64,000 nucleotides of DNA, from the NCBI GenBank assembly GCA_035547835.1, contig DASZTW010000008.1, positions 186,001-250,000 of the forward strand, written 5' to 3'. Positions within the stretch are counted from its first letter, which is position 1, and each line of letters starts with the position of its first letter. Of this stretch, positions 37,169 to 47,151 are shown one piece after another. Source of the DNA: Acidimicrobiales bacterium. GTDB taxonomy: Bacteria > Actinomycetota > Acidimicrobiia > Acidimicrobiales > Iamiaceae. The notes beneath the pieces were generated by a model. It saw only the letters and a program-made list of their open reading frames with translations, had not been told where the DNA came from and made no database searches. The position numbers were made by a program, and so were the translations under genes.

Positions 37169-38461
37169 ATGACCACCAACGCAGATCTGTTCGCCCGGGC
37201 CGCGGCGGTGATCCCTGGCGGCGTGAACTCGCCGGTCCGGGCATTCCGCTCGGTGGGTGGCACGCCGTACTTCGTGGATCGCGCGGAGGGGGCATACGTG
37301 TACGACGCCGAAGGCCGCGCGCTCGTCGACCTGGTGCAGTCCTACGGCGCGATCGTCGCCGGCCACGCCCACCCGTCAGTGGTCGACGCCGTGACCGAAG
37401 CGGCCCGAGGCGGCACGAGCTACGGCGCGCCGACCGAGCGAGAAGTGCTCCTGGCCGAAGCCATCCGGGAGCGGATGCCGTCGATGGAGCGCGTGCGGTT
37501 GGTGTCGAGCGGCACCGAAGCGACCATGAGCGCGATCCGAGTGGCGCGGGGCTTCACCGGGCGCGACCGGATCGTGAAGTTCGCCGGCTGCTACCACGGC
37601 CACAGCGACGCACTGCTGGCGGAGGCGGGATCGGGCGTGGCGCAGCTCGACGCTCGCGCGGTGGCGGCGTCGGGCGCGGTGCCCGGCTCGGCCGGTGTCC
37701 CGGCGGATGCGGTGGCTGCGACCTCGGTCGTGCCGTACAACGTCGTTCCCGACCTCGACGAGTCCGTGGCTTGCGTCATCGTCGAACCGGTCGCCGCCAA
37801 CATGGGCCTCGTCGCCCCCGGCGACGGCTTCTTGAAGGGTCTGCGCGCCGCGTGCGACCGCGTCGGCGCGCTGTTGTTGTTCGACGAGGTCATCACGGGC
37901 TTTCGGCTCGCGTACGGCGGCGCGCAGGGCTACTTCGGCGTACAGCCCGATCTGACCACCGTTGGCAAAGTGATCGGCGGAGGACTGCCGATCGGCGCGT
38001 TCGGCGGCCGGGCCGAGGTCATGGACGTGCTCGCGCCGGTGGGCCCCGTGTACCAGGCGGGCACGCTGTCGGGGAATCCGCTCGCGACCGCGGCAGGCCT
38101 GGCCGTGCTCGAGTTGCTCGACGAAGCGGCGTACACGCTGCTCGAGGCGCAAGCCCACGCGTTGGCCGGCGCCTTCCAAGAGGCGTTCGCGTCGGTTGGC
38201 GCGCCGGTGTCGGTGCCCGTCGTCCGCACCCTCGTCGGTCTCTACTTCGGCCAGGAGCTCCCTGAGGACTACGACGACGCGCGCCGCACCGACGAAGCCG
38301 CCTACGCCCGCTTCTTCCACGCGCTGCTCGACGAAGGGGTCGCCCTCGCCCCGGGTGCGTATGAGATCGCATTCCCGGGTCTGGCACACGACGACCAAGT
38401 GGTCGACGAGGTGCGGGCCGCGGCTGGCCGCGCCGCAGCGATGGTGTGGGCCGCGCCGTGA
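37169..38461 (+). CDS. hemL: Glutamate-1-semialdehyde 2,1-aminomutase
   Basis: PLP enzyme making 5-aminolevulinate, the step after HemA. 430 residues: [12 protein letters not shown] at the N-terminus, [37 protein letters not shown] and the PLP lysine in [18 protein letters not shown]. The ATG at 37169 has GGAG upstream. It is separated from the other hem genes by the lipoprotein and giant gene. The stop overlaps the zwf start (GTGA). Confidence 0.95.
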   Translation: MTTNADLFARAAAVIPGGVNSPVRAFRSVGGTPYFVDRAEGAYVYDAEGRALVDLVQSYGAIVAGHAHPSVVDAVTEAARGGTSYGAPTEREVLLAEAIRERMPSMERVRLVSSGTEATMSAIRVARGFTGRDRIVKFAGCYHGHSDALLAEAGSGVAQLDARAVAASGAVPGSAGVPADAVAATSVVPYNVVPDLDESVACVIVEPVAANMGLVAPGDGFLKGLRAACDRVGALLLFDEVITGFRLAYGGAQGYFGVQPDLTTVGKVIGGGLPIGAFGGRAEVMDVLAPVGPVYQAGTLSGNPLATAAGLAVLELLDEAAYTLLEAQAHALAGAFQEAFASVGAPVSVPVVRTLVGLYFGQELPEDYDDARRTDEAAYARFFHALLDEGVALAPGAYEIAFPGLAHDDQVVDEVRAAAGRAAAMVWAAP

Positions 38462-39855
38462 GCCGCGACGACCGATCGCCGACCGACGCCGACGCAGTCG
38501 TGCTGTTCGGCGCCACCGGCGACCTCGCCCGCAAGAAGATCTTCCCGGCGCTGTGGGAGCTGGAGCAGGCCGGTGGCCCCGCGCTGCAGATCATCGGCGT
38601 GTCGGGGTCCGCCTGGGATGACGACGACTTGCGGTCCCGCGCGCATGACTCGATCGCCGAACGCGGCGAGGTCGACCGCGCGGCCTTCGCGGACATGGCT
38701 TCGCGGATGCGCTACGTGAGCGGTGACTACCGAGACCCGACGACCTTCGATGCTCTCGCCGCCAAGCTGGCTGACGTCAAACGGCCGCTGTTCTTCCTCG
38801 CCATCCCACCCGCCATGTTCGACGATGTCGTGACGGGCCTGGGCCGGGTCGGGCTCGCCCGCGACGCCCGGGTCGTCGTCGAGAAGCCGTTCGGCCGCGA
38901 TCTGGTGAGCGCACGCCGGCTGAACGACTGCCTCCACTCGGTGTTCCCAGAGGAGGCGATCTTTCGGATCGACCATTTCCTCGGCAAGGAGCCGGTGGAG
39001 AACCTGCTGGTGTTCCGGCTCGCCAACTCGCTGCTCGAGCCGGTGTGGAACCGCAACTTCATCTCCAACGTGCAGATCACCATGGCGGAGCAGTTCGGTG
39101 TGGGTACCCGCGGCCGGTTCTACGAGACGGTCGGCGCGACGCGCGACGTCGTGCAGAACCATCTCCTGCAGATCGTCGCCTTGCTGGCCATGGAACCGCC
39201 CGCGGGCAGCGACGCGGCCGCGATGCAGGACGAGAAGCTCAAGGTGTTCCGCCAGACACCTTCGTTCGACCCTGCGAAGATCGTGCGTGGGCAGGCCCGT
39301 GCGTACAAGGACATCGACGGCGTCGATCCGCACTCGGACACCGAGACGTTCGTGGCGATCCGCTTCGAGATCGAGTCGTGGCGCTGGGCGGGCGTCCCGT
39401 GGCTCATCCGCGCCGGCAAGTCGCTCATGTCGACCGCCACCGAGGCCGTGGTGACCTTCAACGAGCCGCCGCGCCTGTTGTTCGGCAACGGGACCGGCGA
39501 GCGGCCGGCGCCCAACCGGTTGCGGTTCCGTCTCGGCGCCGACGACGGGGTCGTCCTCGACCTGCTCGCCAAGGCACCCGGCGACGAGCTCGTCACCCAA
39601 CCGATGGCGCTCGATGTGAACTACGAGCAAGTCCTCGGCCACCGTGAGGACGCATACCAACGGTTGTTGGAGGACGCCATCGCAGGCGACCACCGCCGGT
39701 TCGGCCGGGCCGACGCGATCGAGGAGCAGTGGCGCATCGTGGAGCCGCTGTTGCTCGACCCCCCGCCGGTGCACCTCTACGACGAGGGCTCGATGGGCCC
39801 GCCCGAGGCCGAGGCGCTCGCCCGGCCTTTCGGCGGGTGGGTCGATCCCTGCTGA
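38458..39855 (+). CDS. zwf: Glucose-6-phosphate 1-dehydrogenase
   Basis: Oxidises glucose 6-phosphate to 6-phosphogluconolactone with reduction of NAD(P)+. 465 residues. Nucleotide motif [17 protein letters not shown], the catalytic [15 protein letters not shown] and EKPFGRD are all present. GTG start overlapping the hemL stop is favoured; a GTG four codons upstream is also possible. Pentose-phosphate partners such as tal, gnd or pgl are not adjacent. Convergent with the ABC permease gene; the 104 bases between hold only short hairpins. Confidence 0.93.
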   Translation: MSRDDRSPTDADAVVLFGATGDLARKKIFPALWELEQAGGPALQIIGVSGSAWDDDDLRSRAHDSIAERGEVDRAAFADMASRMRYVSGDYRDPTTFDALAAKLADVKRPLFFLAIPPAMFDDVVTGLGRVGLARDARVVVEKPFGRDLVSARRLNDCLHSVFPEEAIFRIDHFLGKEPVENLLVFRLANSLLEPVWNRNFISNVQITMAEQFGVGTRGRFYETVGATRDVVQNHLLQIVALLAMEPPAGSDAAAMQDEKLKVFRQTPSFDPAKIVRGQARAYKDIDGVDPHSDTETFVAIRFEIESWRWAGVPWLIRAGKSLMSTATEAVVTFNEPPRLLFGNGTGERPAPNRLRFRLGADDGVVLDLLAKAPGDELVTQPMALDVNYEQVLGHREDAYQRLLEDAIAGDHRRFGRADAIEEQWRIVEPLLLDPPPVHLYDEGSMGPPEAEALARPFGGWVDPC

Positions 39856-39959
39856 GCCGCCCGACGGCGAGCGGCCGCTCGTCACGGGCGCTTGGGTCGG
39901 CTCGCCTGATGGGAGTCCACTGGGTCCTGTAGGACTTGGTCCCGAACGCCTGCTCCGAC

Positions 39960-40829
39960 TCAGTCGGTGGTGCGTCGGCGCAGCAGCCGGCTCGAGATCG
40001 GCGCGCACACCGCCACGATCGCCACGCTCCACAGCAACGCCACCAGCACGGGGTGCTGCGAGGGGAAGTTGTGCACCAGCGCGGCGGGGTTGGGATCACC
40101 CATCAAATGCCGGCACGACGCGGCCACGGCGGACACAGGGCTCCAGTCCGCGATGGTGCGCATCCAGGCCGGCATGCCCTGTGTGGGGGCGAAGCAGCTC
40201 GACACGAACGCCATCGGGAACAGCACGAGGAATCCGACCGCTTGGGCCGACTCGGGGTCGGTGACCAGCAGACCGAAGCACGCGGTCAGCCAGCTCAGGG
40301 CGTAGGCGAACAGCACGGCCACGGCAAGCGCGCCCAGCACTCCGGTCAGCCCTGATTCGGGTCGCCAACCGATGGCGAGGCCGGTGGCGACCACGATCGA
40401 CCCGCACAGGGCGCTGGCCAACAGGTCCGACAACGTGCGGCCGGTGAGGATCGCGCTGCGCGCCATCGGAAGGGTGCGGAAGCGGTTCACCACGCCGGTC
40501 GAGAGGTCGCTGCTGAGGCCGACCGCGGTGCCCATCGAGGCGGTCGTGAGGTTCATGGTGATCAGTCCGCCGATGGCGAACGCCTTGTAGCCGCCGCCGC
40601 CGGGGATGTGCATCGACGCTTGGAAGATGAAGACCATCAAGCCGGTGAACAAGATGGGTTGGATGGTGGCGTCGGAGAGTTGAGCGGGCTCGCGGGCGAC
40701 GTGCACCAAGTTGCGCTTGGTGAGCACGGCGACGTCGGTCAGCCAGTCGCGGGCTCGCGTGGCGAGGCGGTCGTCGCGGCGGGCGGCGTCGGCCGCGGTG
40801 AGGCGGGGGTCGAGCACTGCTGCAGTCAT
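39960..40829 (-). CDS. ABC-2 type exporter permease
   Basis: 289 residues, six membrane helices, of the DrrB/ABC-2 family. Typical features: an N-terminal cytoplasmic helix leading to [27 protein letters not shown], and the mid-protein [24 protein letters not shown]. Works with the ATPase encoded immediately upstream, whose stop overlaps its start (ATGA). Likely exports a drug, lipid or polyketide-type compound. Confidence 0.88.
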   Translation of the reverse strand: MTAAVLDPRLTAADAARRDDRLATRARDWLTDVAVLTKRNLVHVAREPAQLSDATIQPILFTGLMVFIFQASMHIPGGGGYKAFAIGGLITMNLTTASMGTAVGLSSDLSTGVVNRFRTLPMARSAILTGRTLSDLLASALCGSIVVATGLAIGWRPESGLTGVLGALAVAVLFAYALSWLTACFGLLVTDPESAQAVGFLVLFPMAFVSSCFAPTQGMPAWMRTIADWSPVSAVAASCRHLMGDPNPAALVHNFPSQHPVLVALLWSVAIVAVCAPISSRLLRRRTTD

Positions 40830-41872
40830 GCGTAGGCCTCCTCGGTGGGAGCGGGCTCGGAATCGTCGGGTGCTGCCGCGACGGCCGAGCGGCCGTCGGT
40901 CGCGTCCGGCGCGCTGGGGTCGTGTGGCCCGCCGCTGTCCGGTGGCGCGCCGGTGAGGGTGAAGAACACGTCGTCGAGCGACGGCCGGTGCACTTCGATG
41001 TCGTCCACGTCGACGCCGGCCTCGTCGAGCGCGCGGATGACGGCCGTGGCGAGACCGTGGCGCAGCACGACCGGTGCGGTCAGCCGACGGCCGTCGTCTG
41101 TCACTTGCACGGCTCCAGTGGCAAGCGGCGAGAGCGCGGCGACCGCCTCGGGGTGAGGCTGGCTCAACCTGACCTCCACCCGCTCGCCACCGATGCGCGC
41201 CTTGAGCTCGCTGGCGGTCCCTTCGGCGATGACCGTGCCGCGGTCGATGACCGAGATCGTGTCGGCGAGGGCGTCGGCCTCGTCGAGGTACTGGGTGGTC
41301 AGCAACAAGGTCGTGCCGTCGGCCACGAGCACGCGGATGAGGTCCCACATGCGCTGCCGGCTCGACGGGTCGAGGCCGGTGGTCGGCTCGTCGAGGAACA
41401 GGACCGGCGGGCGCGTGACCAAGCTGCCCGCCAGGTCGAGGCGGCGCCGCATGCCGCCCGAGTACGTCTTCACCTGGCGGTCGCCGGCGTCGGCGAGCTC
41501 GAACTGGTCGAGCAGTTCGACGGCGCGCCGGCGCGCCTGGCCACGGGAGAGCTTCGAGAGGCGGCCGATGAGCACCAGGTTCTGGCGGCCGGTGAGCTGC
41601 TCGTCGAGGGTGGCGTCCTGCCCGGTCACACCGATCAGCCGGCGGACCGCCCGTGCGTCGCGGACGATATCGAGCCCGGCCACACGCCCCGTGCCGGCGT
41701 CGGGCTGCGTCATGGTGGTGAGCATGCGGACGGTGGTCGACTTGCCGGCGCCGTTCGGGCCGAGGACACCGAGGATGCGGCCTTGCGGCACGGCGAGGCT
41801 CACCTCGTCGACGGCGATCTCGTCGCCGTAGCGCTTGTGGAGGCCCGAGGCTTCGATCACGAGATCGGACAT
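40826..41872 (-). CDS. ABC transporter ATP-binding protein, DrrA type
   Basis: 348 residues. Walker [15 protein letters not shown] (about 35-48), Q-loop [15 protein letters not shown], signature [12 protein letters not shown], Walker [14 protein letters not shown]-loop [13 protein letters not shown]. The C-terminal DUF4162-type region [10 protein letters not shown]...[10 protein letters not shown] is typical of drug-resistance exporters. The last 40 residues are disordered. Divergent from a TetR gene with three shared operators, so the exporter is probably inducible. Confidence 0.93.
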   Translation of the reverse strand: MSDLVIEASGLHKRYGDEIAVDEVSLAVPQGRILGVLGPNGAGKSTTVRMLTTMTQPDAGTGRVAGLDIVRDARAVRRLIGVTGQDATLDEQLTGRQNLVLIGRLSKLSRGQARRRAVELLDQFELADAGDRQVKTYSGGMRRRLDLAGSLVTRPPVLFLDEPTTGLDPSSRQRMWDLIRVLVADGTTLLLTTQYLDEADALADTISVIDRGTVIAEGTASELKARIGGERVEVRLSQPHPEAVAALSPLATGAVQVTDDGRRLTAPVVLRHGLATAVIRALDEAGVDVDDIEVHRPSLDDVFFTLTGAPPDSGGPHDPSAPDATDGRSAVAAAPDDSEPAPTEEAYA

Positions 41873-41908
41873 GGTGATCTCCTCATCAGTGTGGCGGTGG
41901 GGAAGGCT

Positions 41909-41971
41909 GCTTGCCGGTCGGCAAGTAGTTACTTGCCGAAAGGTAAGTGTCGAACTTACCGGCCGTCAAGT
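41909..41971. promoter_or_regulatory. Three phased palindromic operators
   Basis: Three 18-bp copies of ACTTGCC-N4-GGCAAGT in the 111-base divergent gap: 41909-41926 (GCTTGCC-GGTC-GGCAAGT), 41931-41948 (ACTTGCC-GAAA-GGTAAGT) and 41954-41971 (ACTTACC-GGCC-GTCAAGT). Centres are 22 and 23 bp apart, about two helical turns, so all face the same side. The third lies three bases before the first TetR ATG codon. Confidence 0.85.
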
Positions 41972-41983
41972 AACATGCGACAC

Positions 41984-42649
41984 ATGAGCGCGGAGCCGAC
42001 CCGTCGCAGCCAGCGGCACCACATCAGGGAGGCGGCCCGGCGCGACCACCTCGAGCAGGAGTCGGAGCCACCACTCGGCACCCGGGAACGGATCCTCGAG
42101 ACCGCCACACGGCTGTTCACCGACCAAGGCTACGACGGCACGTCGCTACGGGAGATCGCGGACGAGCTCGGGTTCACGAAGGCCGCGCTCTACTACCACT
42201 TCAAGAGCAAGGACGAGATCCTCGTCGCGCTGGTCGAGCCGATGGACGAGATGCTCCACGAGTTCCTCGACCGCCTGGAAGGCGCGACCGACGCGACCGA
42301 ATGGGTCGATGCCCTCGAGTGGGCGGTCGATCAGTGGTTCGAGCGGCTCGACTTCTTCCGCATGATCGTGCGCAACCGAGCCTCCCTGGCCGCGCACCAG
42401 GCGGCGCGAGAAGCCTTCTCCGACCACGAAGAGGCGCATGCACGGCTGGAGCGGACCGTGCGGCAGATGTCGAGCGACTTGGGCGAGCAGGTGCGCATGG
42501 TGGCCGCGCTTGCCGCAGTGACCGGCTTCGACGACTGGGCGCCCACCCTGATGGTGGAGACCGATCCGGTCGTGCTGCGCGAGGAGCTGCTCGGCGTGGT
42601 CCGCCAGATCCTCGGTGTCCGTCCACGCCCCCGTCGCTCCTCGGCCTGA
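41984..42649 (+). CDS. TetR-family regulator of the ABC exporter
   Basis: 221 residues from the ATG at 41984; an ATG three codons earlier is possible. After a basic 30-residue N-terminus the helix-turn-helix reads [22 protein letters not shown] followed by [11 protein letters not shown]. The ligand domain is alpha-helical. It should bind the three operators between itself and the divergent ABC genes, controlling both directions. Confidence 0.9.
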   Translation: MSAEPTRRSQRHHIREAARRDHLEQESEPPLGTRERILETATRLFTDQGYDGTSLREIADELGFTKAALYYHFKSKDEILVALVEPMDEMLHEFLDRLEGATDATEWVDALEWAVDQWFERLDFFRMIVRNRASLAAHQAAREAFSDHEEAHARLERTVRQMSSDLGEQVRMVAALAAVTGFDDWAPTLMVETDPVVLREELLGVVRQILGVRPRPRRSSA

Positions 42650-42657
42650 CATCCATG

Positions 42658-42686
42658 CCGCGGCCGGGCGCGCGCGGCGGCCGCGG
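42658..42686. terminator. GC-rich hairpin, convergent terminator candidate
   Basis: CCGCGGCC and GGCCGCGG, an 8-bp stem around a 13-base loop, in the 64-base gap between convergent genes. No U-run. Confidence 0.45.
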
Positions 42687-42713
42687 TCGTGCGAGCTCCC
42701 CGAGGCGGCAGGG

Positions 42714-43346
42714 TCAGTGGGCCCGGCGCCGTGAGCCGAGGTACCGCTTGGCGGCAGCCATGGTGATGATCGCCGCCAGGACCAGCAAGCCGACCCCGAG
42801 CGGCGACACGCCGCTGTTCCCACCGCCGACCGGTCGCGCCGTCAACGCCGTGAGTCGGAACGTGCCCAGCGCTTCGTTCGACGACGAGGTGGCCACGAAC
42901 ACGTGATAGGCGCCGGGCGCGAGGTCGGGGACCCGGAACCGTACGTATGAGCCCTTGGTGGTGGTCACCGAGACGCGGCCGGCACCGTCGAACGGTTGCG
43001 CGGCCCCCGCCGCGGCCGGGCGCAGATCGGCGGGCACGGCCCGGGTGGCCCCGTGGAACACGGTGTGGCCGTCGAGCACCACTTGCAGCGCGGTGCCGGG
43101 CGCGACCGCCGTGCACGTCAACGTGACCAGGGCGCCGGGCCCGCCGATGTTCACGCTGAGCGTGCAGGACACCGGCGCGGCGGGTGGCGGTGACGAAGTG
43201 GTGGTGCAGCCGTAGGGGTTGCTGTTGCAGGGTGCGGTGGCCGCCGCAGACGCGGCTGTCGTCGGCGCGAAGAGCGCGCACACGGCCAGCAGCAACGCTG
43301 CGCTGAGCAGGACCCGGACTCGGCCGGGTCGGGTCGCGACGTGCAT
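42714..43346 (-). CDS. Secreted or membrane-anchored surface protein, unknown
   Basis: 210 residues from the ATG at 43346. Signal peptide RVRVLLSAALLLAVCALFAP with cleavage after ASA; a short Cys-bearing loop (PCNSNPYGC); two beta-rich stretches; C-terminal Gly-rich linker, one membrane helix (GVGLLVLAAIITMAAA) and a basic tail KRYLGSRRRAH. This is the arrangement of a C-terminally anchored surface protein, without a sorting LPXTG. No homologue recognised. Confidence 0.65.
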   Translation of the reverse strand: MHVATRPGRVRVLLSAALLLAVCALFAPTTAASAAATAPCNSNPYGCTTTSSPPPAAPVSCTLSVNIGGPGALVTLTCTAVAPGTALQVVLDGHTVFHGATRAVPADLRPAAAGAAQPFDGAGRVSVTTTKGSYVRFRVPDLAPGAYHVFVATSSSNEALGTFRLTALTARPVGGGNSGVSPLGVGLLVLAAIITMAAAKRYLGSRRRAH

Positions 43347-43566
43347 CTCGGGCACCCCCACGAGTCGGGCGACGCCTCATTGTGCACGGTCCGCGGTCAT
43401 CTCGCCACTCATTCTCCGCGAATGGGACACCACACTCGGTGGCGGGACGCGGCCCCGACCGGTCCGCAAGACCCCTTTCCTTGTTCGCGGTGGGGGCTGA
43501 TGCGGTGGTCGGGGGCGACCAGATCCCCAGCCGGTTCGGGGAGGTGTGAGCGCGCCGGTGGTGTGG

Positions 43567-44844
43567 TCAGCTCGCGAGTGGCTCGGGGATGACCCTCGCC
43601 AACGTCGCGACAGTGCGGTACACCGCCTCTGCTGCGCCGATCTCGTCGGGCTCGAGCACGTTGGCCATGATCGCCAGCACCCACTCCATGAGCGTCTTGG
43701 AGTACATGCCGACACGCGTGAGCTCCCGCATCAGCGCCGGGTTGCCCATCAGGTTCATGAAGAGGCGGGCGACTTTGAAGTACAGCCCGTAGCGCTCCTC
43801 GAGGATCGCGGGGTAGCGAGCGAGCTCGAGACCGTCACCGGTCCCGAGCGCTTCGTCGATCAGCTCGGCCGCGATGCGCGACGTCTCGTATGCGTAATCG
43901 ATGCCCTCACCGTTGAACGGGTTGATCGAACCGGCGGCGTCGCCCGTCACCAACCAGTTGGGTCCGGCGTTGGGGGTGACCGACCCGGCCATCGGGAGCC
44001 GGCCGCCGAGCATGGGGCCGAGCGGCTCGGCATCGCGGATGCCCCACTCGGGCCGGCACGTGGCCACCCACTCGTTCATCAACTTCGTGGTGTTCACGCT
44101 CTTGTAGTCGCGAAACGTCGACAGCAGCCCGATGCCGACGTTGATGGTTCCGTCGCCCAGCGGGAAGATCCAGCCATAGCCCGGCAGTGAGTTGCCGGCC
44201 CGGTCGCGCACGTCGAGCGAGCTCTCGATCCACGGGTCGGCCGCCATCGGGCTCTCGTAGTAGGCACGGATGGCAAGGCCCATCGGGTACGCGCGGTTGC
44301 GGTTGGTGCCGAGCGCCCGCCCGAACCGCGAGTTCGCCCCGTCGGCCACCACCACGTAGCGGGCTCTGATCTCGCGCTGCTCGCCACTGCGCTTGTCCTT
44401 CACCACCGCGCCGCGAACGAGCCCTCCTTCCAAGAGGGGGGCCACGGCTTCGGTCGCCTCGTGCAAGACGGCACCGGCGCGGGCCGCGTGGCGGGCCACC
44501 GCCTCATCGAGGTCCCACCGCTTCACGACGTAGCCATAGTTCGGGAACTCGGAGTGCTCCGGCCACGGCAGCTCGAGCGTCATCCCGTGGCCGAGGGCCC
44601 GCAAGCCCTGGCACCGGTGGTACTTGGCGATGACCGGTTCGAGGCCCATGTCCTGGACCTGCTTCACGGCCCTCGGAGTGAGGCCGTCGCCGCACGACTT
44701 GTCACGGGGGAACGCCTTGCGTTCGACGAAGGCGACGTCACGGCCGGCCGTCGCGAGCCAGTAGGCCGCAGCGGCACCGGCGGGCCCGGCGCCGATCACC
44801 AGGACGTCGCGGTGCTCCGAGGACGGGCTGCGGGTCGAAGACAC
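43567..44844 (-). CDS. menJ: Menaquinone reductase (geranylgeranyl reductase family)
   Basis: FAD enzyme that saturates an isoprenyl double bond of menaquinone. 425 residues. FAD motif DVLVIGAGPAGAAAAYWLA; the family signature FPRDKSCGDGLTPRAV; VVADGANSRFGR; LPGYGWIFPLGDGTINVG; GDAAGSINPFNGEGIDYA. The pattern is close to mycobacterial Rv0561c/MenJ. GTG start 15 bases after the cytochrome c stop, so both form a minus-strand operon opposite the bc complex, which would use the menaquinol. Confidence 0.85.
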   Translation of the reverse strand: MSSTRSPSSEHRDVLVIGAGPAGAAAAYWLATAGRDVAFVERKAFPRDKSCGDGLTPRAVKQVQDMGLEPVIAKYHRCQGLRALGHGMTLELPWPEHSEFPNYGYVVKRWDLDEAVARHAARAGAVLHEATEAVAPLLEGGLVRGAVVKDKRSGEQREIRARYVVVADGANSRFGRALGTNRNRAYPMGLAIRAYYESPMAADPWIESSLDVRDRAGNSLPGYGWIFPLGDGTINVGIGLLSTFRDYKSVNTTKLMNEWVATCRPEWGIRDAEPLGPMLGGRLPMAGSVTPNAGPNWLVTGDAAGSINPFNGEGIDYAYETSRIAAELIDEALGTGDGLELARYPAILEERYGLYFKVARLFMNLMGNPALMRELTRVGMYSKTLMEWVLAIMANVLEPDEIGAAEAVYRTVATLARVIPEPLAS

Positions 44845-44859
44845 CGGGTCCGATGCCGG

Positions 44860-45597
44860 CTACTTGCCCCCGGTCGCGCCGCCGGCGCCCCCGGTGGCCA
44901 GCGCGAGCAGATCCGCGTTGGGAGCTTCGTTGCCGAACTGGACCCGCTCGAAGTACACGATCTGGGCGATCTGCTGATCGGTGAGCGTGCCGGCGAAGCC
45001 CGGCATGCCGGCACCGCTGGGGTCGAGCGGAAGCTTGTTGGCACCGACGGTGGTCTTGCCTTCGGCGACATAGCCCTTGGCGCCCTTGTGCACCCAGTCG
45101 AGGTGGTCCTTGTAGTTCGGGAATGCCTTGACCACCGCGCCGCCGTTGAGCACCGGTCCGCTGACGCCACCGCCGGTCGCGCCGTGGCAGCTCGAGCAGT
45201 TGGTCTGGTACAGGGCGCCGCCGGCGACGAGCGGGTCGTTGTTGCCGGCGCTGGGCTTGGTCATCGCGTTCAGGTACAGCAGCCCCCACACGGGCAGCGC
45301 GACGAGCGCGAGCATCGCCCAAAACGGTGGGCGCTTGCGGGTCTTGGCGATGGCCACCGCGAGCGTGTCGTGGTGTGCGGCGACGATCGGGTCGTGCGGT
45401 CCTTGCGGTGCCCGCGCGCCAGTTGCAGGGCGGGCCGTCGGCACGCCAGCCGCGGCGGGTGCCGGCGTGTCGCCGCCGGCGTCGGCTTCGCCGTGCTCGT
45501 CGCCGCCGACCGCGGCTCCGCTGTCGGTGGTCGCGGTCGGCTCACCAGCCGCTTCGTCCGCCGCTTCGTCGGTGTTGTCGTCGGGTGTCTCGGTCAC
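44860..45597 (-). CDS. Membrane-anchored monohaem cytochrome c
   Basis: 245 residues from the GTG at 45597, with GGAGGAC upstream. An acidic disordered N-terminus of about 70 residues, one membrane helix (about 91-110, FWAMLALVALPVWGLLYL) and a class I cytochrome c domain: haem-binding CSSCH at 134-138 and axial Met in GMPGFAG. Likely outside the membrane. It could carry electrons from the bc complex to a terminal oxidase. Co-transcribed with menJ. Confidence 0.85.
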   Translation of the reverse strand: MTETPDDNTDEAADEAAGEPTATTDSGAAVGGDEHGEADAGGDTPAPAAAGVPTARPATGARAPQGPHDPIVAAHHDTLAVAIAKTRKRPPFWAMLALVALPVWGLLYLNAMTKPSAGNNDPLVAGGALYQTNCSSCHGATGGGVSGPVLNGGAVVKAFPNYKDHLDWVHKGAKGYVAEGKTTVGANKLPLDPSGAGMPGFAGTLTDQQIAQIVYFERVQFGNEAPNADLLALATGGAGGATGGK

Positions 45598-45655
45598 CAA
45601 GTCCTCCGCACGCCAGGTGCCGGCGCGACTCGCTCGTCGCGGCCGGACGCGGGTC

Positions 45656-45661
45656 ACTCTA
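45656..45661 (-). promoter_or_regulatory. Possible -10 of the cytochrome c-menJ operon
   Basis: TAGAGT on the minus strand, about 58 bases before the cytochrome start. Rest of the 270-base divergent gap holds the bc promoter at its other end and nothing else clear. Confidence 0.35.
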
Positions 45662-45823
45662 TGTCGCTCATCGGATCTCGATCCAAGTACGCCGTGGCCA
45701 CGCGACGGTGATGCCTCGCGGTCGGTCTGACCCCTGGGGCAGCCTGGCGCCGGCGAATGTGCCGCCCGGCGAACCCGCGTGCTAGACCACGATCTTGTGG
45801 CGGTCTCCTCCGGGGGTTCGCCC

Positions 45824-45829
45824 TACGAT
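45824..45829 (+). promoter_or_regulatory. -10 of the bc complex / Nuo operon
   Basis: TACGAT about 38 bases before the first gene of the run, with the GAGGAGG ribosome-binding site in between. No obvious -35. Confidence 0.45.
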
Positions 45830-45867
45830 CGGCAATGTGAGCGAATTCACGAGGAGGTGGCACCGGA

Positions 45868-46296
45868 GTGGTCGCATTCGTCGGATCCTTTGCCGTGGGG
45901 CTGATCCTCGCGGCGATTCCCGTGCTCTACTCCTTCAAGCGCAAGGCTGACCATCCGACCACGTGGGGCGAGGCGATGGGCGCGGCGCTCTACACGATGT
46001 TCGCCTTCCTCTGGACGATGGTCATCGTGCCGCAGTCGTGGCTCACGCTCTCGCAGGACATCTGGAAGTGGAGCTCGGACCGCATCCTGCTCGGCCCGCA
46101 CAACGGGTTCCTCCACCTCCCGCTCACCATCACCCGCGCGACGGTCAGCGATCTGATCCTCACGATGATCTACGGCTTCTGGCTGACCCTGCTCGTCGTC
46201 GTGTTCATCATCTGGCAGACGCGCGGCAAGCGCGAGAAGGCTCAGTCCAACGTCCGCCGATCGTCGTTCGGCCGCCCGCTGGCCCGGCGCGGCTGA
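45868..46296 (+). CDS. Three-helix membrane protein in the bc operon, unrecognised
   Basis: 142 residues, GTG start with GAGGAGG ten bases before. Predicted helices about 3-20, 36-57 and 98-118; the last is followed by a basic tail. Between helices 2 and 3 there is a Trp-rich loop (SWLTLSQDIWKWSSD). No cofactor motif. First gene of the bc operon, so probably an accessory subunit or assembly factor of the complex; that is inference from position. Confidence 0.75.
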   Translation: MVAFVGSFAVGLILAAIPVLYSFKRKADHPTTWGEAMGAALYTMFAFLWTMVIVPQSWLTLSQDIWKWSSDRILLGPHNGFLHLPLTITRATVSDLILTMIYGFWLTLLVVVFIIWQTRGKREKAQSNVRRSSFGRPLARRG

Positions 46297-46317
46297 CCGG
46301 TCAGGAGAGAACGAACC

Positions 46318-47100
46318 GTGGCGAACACCATGGAGAACAAGGGCGGTGGGCCCGCCGAGCAGTTCGAGCAGGTGAAGAACCGGGTCCAGAGCAGCCAGGC
46401 ATGGAACTCGATCTTCCGGCCCGGTTCGATCTTCCGAAAGGGCTATCAGGACAGCCCTCGGAACCGCTCGTACGTCATCATGAACAGCCTGCTGTACCAC
46501 CTGCACCCGGTGAAGGTGAAGCGGCACGCGGTGCGAGTGAGCTACACGCTCTGCCTGGGCGGGATCAGCTTCTTCTTGTTCATCTTGTTGACCGTCACGG
46601 GCATCTTCTTGATGTTCTTCTACAAGCCGACCACGGCGCAGGCATGGAACTCGATCTACCAGCTGCGCACGTCGGTGACGTTCGGTCTGCTCGTGCGGAA
46701 CATGCATCGATGGTGCGCGCACCTCATGGTGCTGTCCGTCTTCTTGCACATGGCCCGGGTCTTCTACCACGGCGCGTACAAACCGCCTCGTGAGTTCAAC
46801 TGGGTCATCGGGTGCGTCCTGTTGCTGCTCACGTTGCTGCTCTCGTTCACCGGCTACCTGCTGCCGTGGGACCAGCTGTCGCTGTGGGCGGTCACGGTGG
46901 GCGCAAACATGGCCGGCTACACCCCGGTGTTCGGCAGCAACGTCCAGTTCGTCTTGCTCGGCGGAAACGTCATCGGATCCAACACGCTGATCCGTTGGTA
47001 CGTGCTCCATGTGTTGGCGTTGCCGTTCGTGATCGTGATCTTCATGGCCGTGCACTTCTGGCGGGTCCGCAAGGATGGTGGGATCAGTGGGCCGCTGTAG
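46318..47100 (+). CDS. Cytochrome b, b6-type N-terminal subunit
   Basis: 260 residues, four helices with the four haem b ligands: His130 and His144 (14 apart), His231 and His246 (15 apart). The 15-residue spacing is the b6/Firmicutes type; mitochondrial-type cytochrome b has 14. Cys79 in YTLCLGGISFF matches the cysteine that binds haem c_i in b6 (YCLGGITL) and Firmicutes QcrB. Conserved segments FGLLVRNMHRW, GAYKPPREFNW and FTGYLLPWDQLS. Ends in RKDGGISGPL as in B. subtilis QcrB. This differs from the fused, single-chain actinobacterial QcrB. Confidence 0.9.
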   Translation: MANTMENKGGGPAEQFEQVKNRVQSSQAWNSIFRPGSIFRKGYQDSPRNRSYVIMNSLLYHLHPVKVKRHAVRVSYTLCLGGISFFLFILLTVTGIFLMFFYKPTTAQAWNSIYQLRTSVTFGLLVRNMHRWCAHLMVLSVFLHMARVFYHGAYKPPREFNWVIGCVLLLLTLLLSFTGYLLPWDQLSLWAVTVGANMAGYTPVFGSNVQFVLLGGNVIGSNTLIRWYVLHVLALPFVIVIFMAVHFWRVRKDGGISGPL

Positions 47101-47151
47101 CCAGACGAGAGCGCTCGCGGGCGTGCGAGTCCAACGAGAGGAGTGGGTGCG

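Noticed and set aside
42714-43346. Surface protein as a sortase substrate
   Set aside because: It has a membrane helix and basic tail but no LPXTG-like motif.
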